Source of the DNA: DATMER01 sp035536935
Lineage (GTDB): Bacteria > Acidobacteriota > Thermoanaerobaculia > Multivoradales > UBA5704
Direction of reading: 5' to 3'
Length of the DNA: 9,071 nt
NCBI GenBank assembly: GCA_035536935.1
Contig: DATLNC010000145.1
Coordinates: 1-9,071 of the forward strand
Part shown: one piece after another, positions 6,826 through 9,071 of the stretch
Numbering within the stretch: the first letter of the stretch is position 1
How the letters are laid out: every line of letters begins with the position of its first letter
Program-made: the position numbers and the translations under genes
The notes under the pieces: generated by a model
What the model was told of the DNA's origin: nothing
Seen by the model: only the letters and a program-made list of their open reading frames with translations
Databases searched by the model: none

Positions 6826-8688
6826 CTACTCGAAGTAGCCGGTGACGTCGAGGATCAGGTCCACCGTGCCGCCCGAAGGCTGGGCGAGAAGGGTGGCATC
6901 GTCGGCCAGCGGGAGGATCGCGGCGGACGCCCGGGTCTGTCCCGCGGAGTAGTTGACGACTGAGGCCATCGGCTGCGGCCCACCCACGGGCCAGAAGGTG
7001 AGGTGCCCTGCGCCCGTGGCGGCGATCGCGGTCACGTTGGCGGCGACCGCCCGGGCCGTGGCCGGCACTCCGCAACGCCCGCCGAGCGCCACCCGCCGCC
7101 GCTCCGCCGAGACCCACGGCTCCGGCTCGTTCCGGGTGTCGAGCACCCGGCAGGGCGTCACCGTGTAGAACGAGGAAGGCGCCGGGGGAGCCGGCGGGGC
7201 AGACAGCGTCATCACCCAGTCCTGGCCGTCCGGCGGAGCCACCGTCCGGAGGCCGTTGCCCGCGAGGGTCGGCCCCGGCGAGAACGTCCCCTTCCGGGGA
7301 TTGAACCACTCCGACTTCAGCGGACCCGCGACGGTCAGGAGATCGAGCAGGACGGGGCCACCGTCGTAGAGATAGAGGACAAGGAAGCGCCCCGCGTCCT
7401 CGGCCGCGTAGGCGCCGCCCGAGGCGACCCGGAGCAGCGACGGAGCCAGCCGCTCGAAGCGCACGGTCGAGACGAACCGCGACAGCGGCTTCAGGAAGGC
7501 GCCCGTACCGGTCGAGGCGGCGCCAGCGGTGAAGGCCGCCCAGACATTCTGCCGCTGGGCGGTGGTCTCCTCGCCCAGCCCGTGCTCCTCCTGGATGAGC
7601 GGCTTCTGCGCAAGCTCCCGGTGCAGCAGGCCCGTCGTATGGACCTGCCCGTGGTCAGAGTCGTTGCCGGCCTGGATGTCCATGTAATCGGCCCACGGCT
7701 CGCCAGGGAACTCGAAATCCCCTGTTACGCCGTGCACGCTGACCAGCCGGTCCCAGGGATTCTGGGCCTGGAGGAAGGCGGCGTGCATGTCGACCTCGGT
7801 CGTGGTCCACCCCTCCTGCCACTCCAGGGCGAGGACGAACATGGTGTTCGCGTAGCCCGACAACCGGGCCATGCCGTACTCCACCAAGCGCTTGCGGTCG
7901 GCATCGGGCAGGTTTCCGAAGTCGCTGTCGTCGGCGAAGAACCAGAGCTGCGCGGCCATGCCCTGGTCGCGCAGCCGGCGCACCCAGGTCTCGTACAGAT
8001 GCCAGCGGCTCAGATCGAAGCGGGTCTTGTCGTTGCTGGTCCCCGTCCCGACCCAGGGGGTGGTGGAGACGTGCTCATAGTCCCCCTTGTTCGCCACGTA
8101 GACGTTCATCTTGTTCAAGCCCATGGCCGTGTGGCGCGCGAACATCGCCTCGCGGTCCCCGTCGGCCATCTCCTCGGAGAACAGGGTGTGGGAGAACTGA
8201 ATGGGCGCCGGGGCCTCGAGGTCCAGGAACTTGCCCATCAGGTAGACCGGCCGCCCGTTGCGGTACTTGAAGGTGCGCGGCCGGGCGGGATCGACGATGA
8301 TCGGCCCCTCTCCGAAGGCTCCCGGGAGCGTGCCCGAGCAGAGGAAGCTGCCGGACTTGCCGTTGAGCTCCGCCCGGTTGCTCGTGGTGCTCCACGTCCA
8401 GGTGCCCTGCTCGTCCGCGAAGAGGCGGATGCGGAAGACGTTGCCTGCAGGGCCCCCCGCGCCATCCCCGTCGAAGAAGCCGCGCGCCGTGTAGATCTTG
8501 CCCGAGGGCGAGGTCACCTTGGCGCTGAGCGTCACGGAGGTGAAGGGATTCGTGCCCGAGCGCGAGTCAAAGGCCTGGTTGGACCTCAGGACCACGTCGG
8601 CGGTGTCGAATCGAGGGACCGCGGCGAACCCGGGAACGGCGGAAAGAGCTACGCCGACAAACAGGACCATAAGGAGGCTCTTGCCCAT
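6826..8688 (-). CDS. Secreted glycoside-hydrolase-like protein: DUF5060-like N-domain, TIM-barrel-like core, C-terminal CRVLDTR domain
   Basis: A 620-residue exported protein, probably acting on a polysaccharide or glycoside. A Sec signal peptide covers 1-22 (MGKSLLMVLFVGVALSA..., cleavage near GFA-A). Residues about 24-145 resemble the Ig-like DUF5060 domain (NPFTSVTLSAKVTSPSGK, RGFFDGDG, FADEQGTWTWST). About 146-410 look like a TIM barrel of the DUF4038/apiosidase-like kind: YLMGKFLDLE, a GLNKMNVYV strand, and LEWQEGW with Glu289 as candidate acid/base. QEEHG with Glu367 or Glu368, about 79 residues later, is the candidate nucleophile. A beta-rich segment follows (to about 490), then a Pro/Ala linker. 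The last 114 residues (507-620) are an FYTVTPCRVLDTR...LDVTGYFE domain with Cys513 and Cys539 as a likely disulfide; I read this as a cell-surface or carbohydrate-binding module. Start ATG 8688 has AGGGAG 6 nt upstream. Fold is fairly sure; substrate and catalytic residues are inferred. Confidence 0.8.
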   Translation of the reverse strand: MGKSLLMVLFVGVALSAVPGFAAVPRFDTADVVLRSNQAFDSRSGTNPFTSVTLSAKVTSPSGKIYTARGFFDGDGAGGPAGNVFRIRLFADEQGTWTWSTTSNRAELNGKSGSFLCSGTLPGAFGEGPIIVDPARPRTFKYRNGRPVYLMGKFLDLEAPAPIQFSHTLFSEEMADGDREAMFARHTAMGLNKMNVYVANKGDYEHVSTTPWVGTGTSNDKTRFDLSRWHLYETWVRRLRDQGMAAQLWFFADDSDFGNLPDADRKRLVEYGMARLSGYANTMFVLALEWQEGWTTTEVDMHAAFLQAQNPWDRLVSVHGVTGDFEFPGEPWADYMDIQAGNDSDHGQVHTTGLLHRELAQKPLIQEEHGLGEETTAQRQNVWAAFTAGAASTGTGAFLKPLSRFVSTVRFERLAPSLLRVASGGAYAAEDAGRFLVLYLYDGGPVLLDLLTVAGPLKSEWFNPRKGTFSPGPTLAGNGLRTVAPPDGQDWVMTLSAPPAPPAPSSFYTVTPCRVLDTRNEPEPWVSAERRRVALGGRCGVPATARAVAANVTAIAATGAGHLTFWPVGGPQPMASVVNYSAGQTRASAAILPLADDATLLAQPSGGTVDLILDVTGYFE

Positions 8689-8753
8689 GCTGCACTCCCT
8701 TGATGAGCCACTTCACGGTGAACGGTAATGCGACTGCGGACAGCAATTCCCCA

Positions 8754-8782
8754 TGTATAGCATGTGTGCAATATTTTAGCAA
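8754..8782 (-). promoter_or_regulatory. Candidate sigma-70 promoter of the secreted hydrolase
   Basis: On the minus strand TTGCTA (8777-8782) and TATACA (8754-8759) are spaced by exactly 17 nt, and the -10 is preceded by TGC, an extended -10 element. Each hexamer matches its consensus at 4 of 6 bases. Transcription would start near 8747, giving a leader of about 58 nt with the AGGGAG Shine-Dalgarno at its end. The -35 overlaps the outermost hairpin of the repeat cluster. Confidence 0.45.
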
Positions 8783-8890
8783 GCCTGGGGAAACCCCCAG
8801 GCTAAAAGGGTATCGCCTCCTCCGGAGGCGCCAGCCAGCCCCCGGACGGGGGCTGTACTTTTCTAGCCTGGGGTTTCAACCCCGGGCTAG
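8774..8890. repeat. Cluster of four hairpins, outer two diverged copies of each other
   Basis: Within 117 bp there are four consecutive inverted repeats. (1) Arms 8782-8790 AGCCTGGGG and 8795-8803 CCCCAGGCT, flanked by TTTTAG (8774-8779) and CTAAAA (8802-8807). (2) 8814-8820 CGCCTCC with 8824-8830 GGAGGCG. (3) 8837-8843 AGCCCCC with 8848-8854 GGGGGCT. (4) 8863-8873 CTAGCCTGGGG with 8880-8890 CCCCGGGCTAG, with one G-U pair. Hairpins 1 and 4 share AGCCTGGGG, and the right arm of 1 (8795-8804) is the reverse complement of 8864-8873, so the element also has terminal inverted repeats. This resembles compound REP/BIME elements. A MITE or a structured leader are alternatives. Confidence 0.75.
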
Positions 8891-8898
8891 GGTTCGGC

Positions 8899-8904
8899 TA
8901 TGCT
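8899..8904 (+). promoter_or_regulatory. -10-like hexamer TATGCT at carB (possible leaderless start)
   Basis: TATGCT (TANNNT) ends 10 nt before the carB ATG at 8915, so a start 7 nt downstream leaves a leader of about 4 nt. It overlaps the alternative in-frame ATG at 8900, which would then lie upstream of the transcript. A weak TTCAAC at 18-bp spacing (8875-8880) falls in the loop of the fourth hairpin. Confidence 0.35.
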
Positions 8905-8914
8905 GCGCCCCACC

Positions 8915-9071
8915 ATGCCCCGGCGCAAAGATATCAGCTCCATCCTCGTCCTTGGCTCCGGCCCGATCGTCATCGGTCAGGCCTGCGAGTTCGACTACTC
9001 GGGCACGCAAGCCTGCCGCGTCCTGCGGCGCGAGGGCTACCGCGTGATCCTCGTCAACTCCAATCCGGCGA
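8915..9071 (+). CDS. carB: Carbamoyl phosphate synthase large subunit, N-terminus only, cut by window edge
   Basis: The first 52 codons of CarB, which makes carbamoyl phosphate from glutamine-derived ammonia, bicarbonate and two ATP for pyrimidine and arginine synthesis. The visible residues MPRRKDISSILVLGSGPIV... continue through GQACEFDYSGTQAC, REGYRVILVNSNPA and match the start of E. coli CarB almost residue for residue; this is the pre-ATP-grasp region. The family is about 1,070 residues, so about 95% lies beyond the right edge. ATG 8915 matches the usual MPKR start. An in-frame ATG at 8900 would add MLRPT and has an AGGG 7 nt upstream (8889-8892), so it is the main alternative. No carA is upstream: the neighbour is the divergent hydrolase gene, so carA must be elsewhere. 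Confidence 0.96.
   Translation, partial: MPRRKDISSILVLGSGPIVIGQACEFDYSGTQACRVLRREGYRVILVNSNPA

Noticed and set aside
7003..8703. A 566-codon plus-strand open frame
   Set aside because: It is antisense to the secreted hydrolase; its Arg/Gly/Pro/His-rich composition is typical of a shadow frame.
8774..8890. Reading the hairpin cluster as a CRISPR array
   Set aside because: The hairpins are different from each other, not regularly spaced direct repeats, and there are no unique spacers of constant length.
8700..9047. A 115-codon plus-strand frame starting in the divergent region
   Set aside because: It runs through the hairpin cluster and overlaps carB in a different frame; carB is identified by near-identity to the known N-terminus.

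Overview
The window is a GC-rich (roughly two-thirds G+C by eye), densely coded stretch of a bacterial chromosome with no tRNA, rRNA, CRISPR array, transposase or phage gene that I can see. It suggests a Gram-negative (diderm) bacterium: there is a periplasmic efflux adaptor, a lipoprotein and a Sec-exported enzyme. The secreted enzyme ends in a domain of the 'PCRVLDTR ... DVTGYF' type. From memory this is common in secreted proteins of Acidobacteriota (Thermoanaerobaculia-like genomes), so that phylum is my best guess. It is an inference, not something the sequence proves.

Layout, left to right. (1) 1-1941, minus strand: an ABC-type tripartite export operon read right to left, with a MacA/HlyD-like membrane fusion protein followed 30 nt later by a MacB/LolD-like ATPase cut by the left edge; the permease is presumably beyond the edge. 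(2) 1942-2161: a divergent intergenic region carrying a 12-bp palindromic REP-like hairpin. (3) 2162-2674, plus: a MoaB/Mog-family molybdenum cofactor protein. It converges, with only 9 nt between stops, on (4) a minus-strand pair: a small lipoprotein with a thioredoxin-like CxxC (2684-3064) and a GlsB/YeaQ-type small membrane protein (3120-3395). (5) 3484-6153, plus: full-length DNA polymerase I with an intact 5' nuclease and polymerase but a 3'-5' proofreading domain that has lost its catalytic acids. (6) 6214-6747, minus: an unrecognised 177-residue protein, separated from polA by a hairpin that looks like its terminator. (7) 6826-8688, minus: a secreted glycoside-hydrolase-like protein (DUF5060-like N-domain, TIM-barrel-like centre, C-terminal disulfide-linked domain). 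(8) 8689-8914: a divergent region with four consecutive hairpins. (9) 8915-9071, plus: the first 52 codons of carB, cut by the right edge.

The genes do not form one pathway. polA and carB are housekeeping, moaB is an isolated cofactor gene, and the rest is envelope biology (export, redox lipoprotein, stress membrane protein, polysaccharide degradation).

The most interesting signal is regulatory. The three plus-strand genes (moaB, polA, carB) lack a convincing Shine-Dalgarno sequence, and each has a TANNNT -10-like hexamer 6 to 10 nt before the ATG, which would give leaderless mRNAs. Most of the minus-strand genes have clear Shine-Dalgarno sequences. At moaB and carB a strong hairpin ends exactly 8 nt before that hexamer. 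I found no evidence for a new multi-gene defence or mobile system here.
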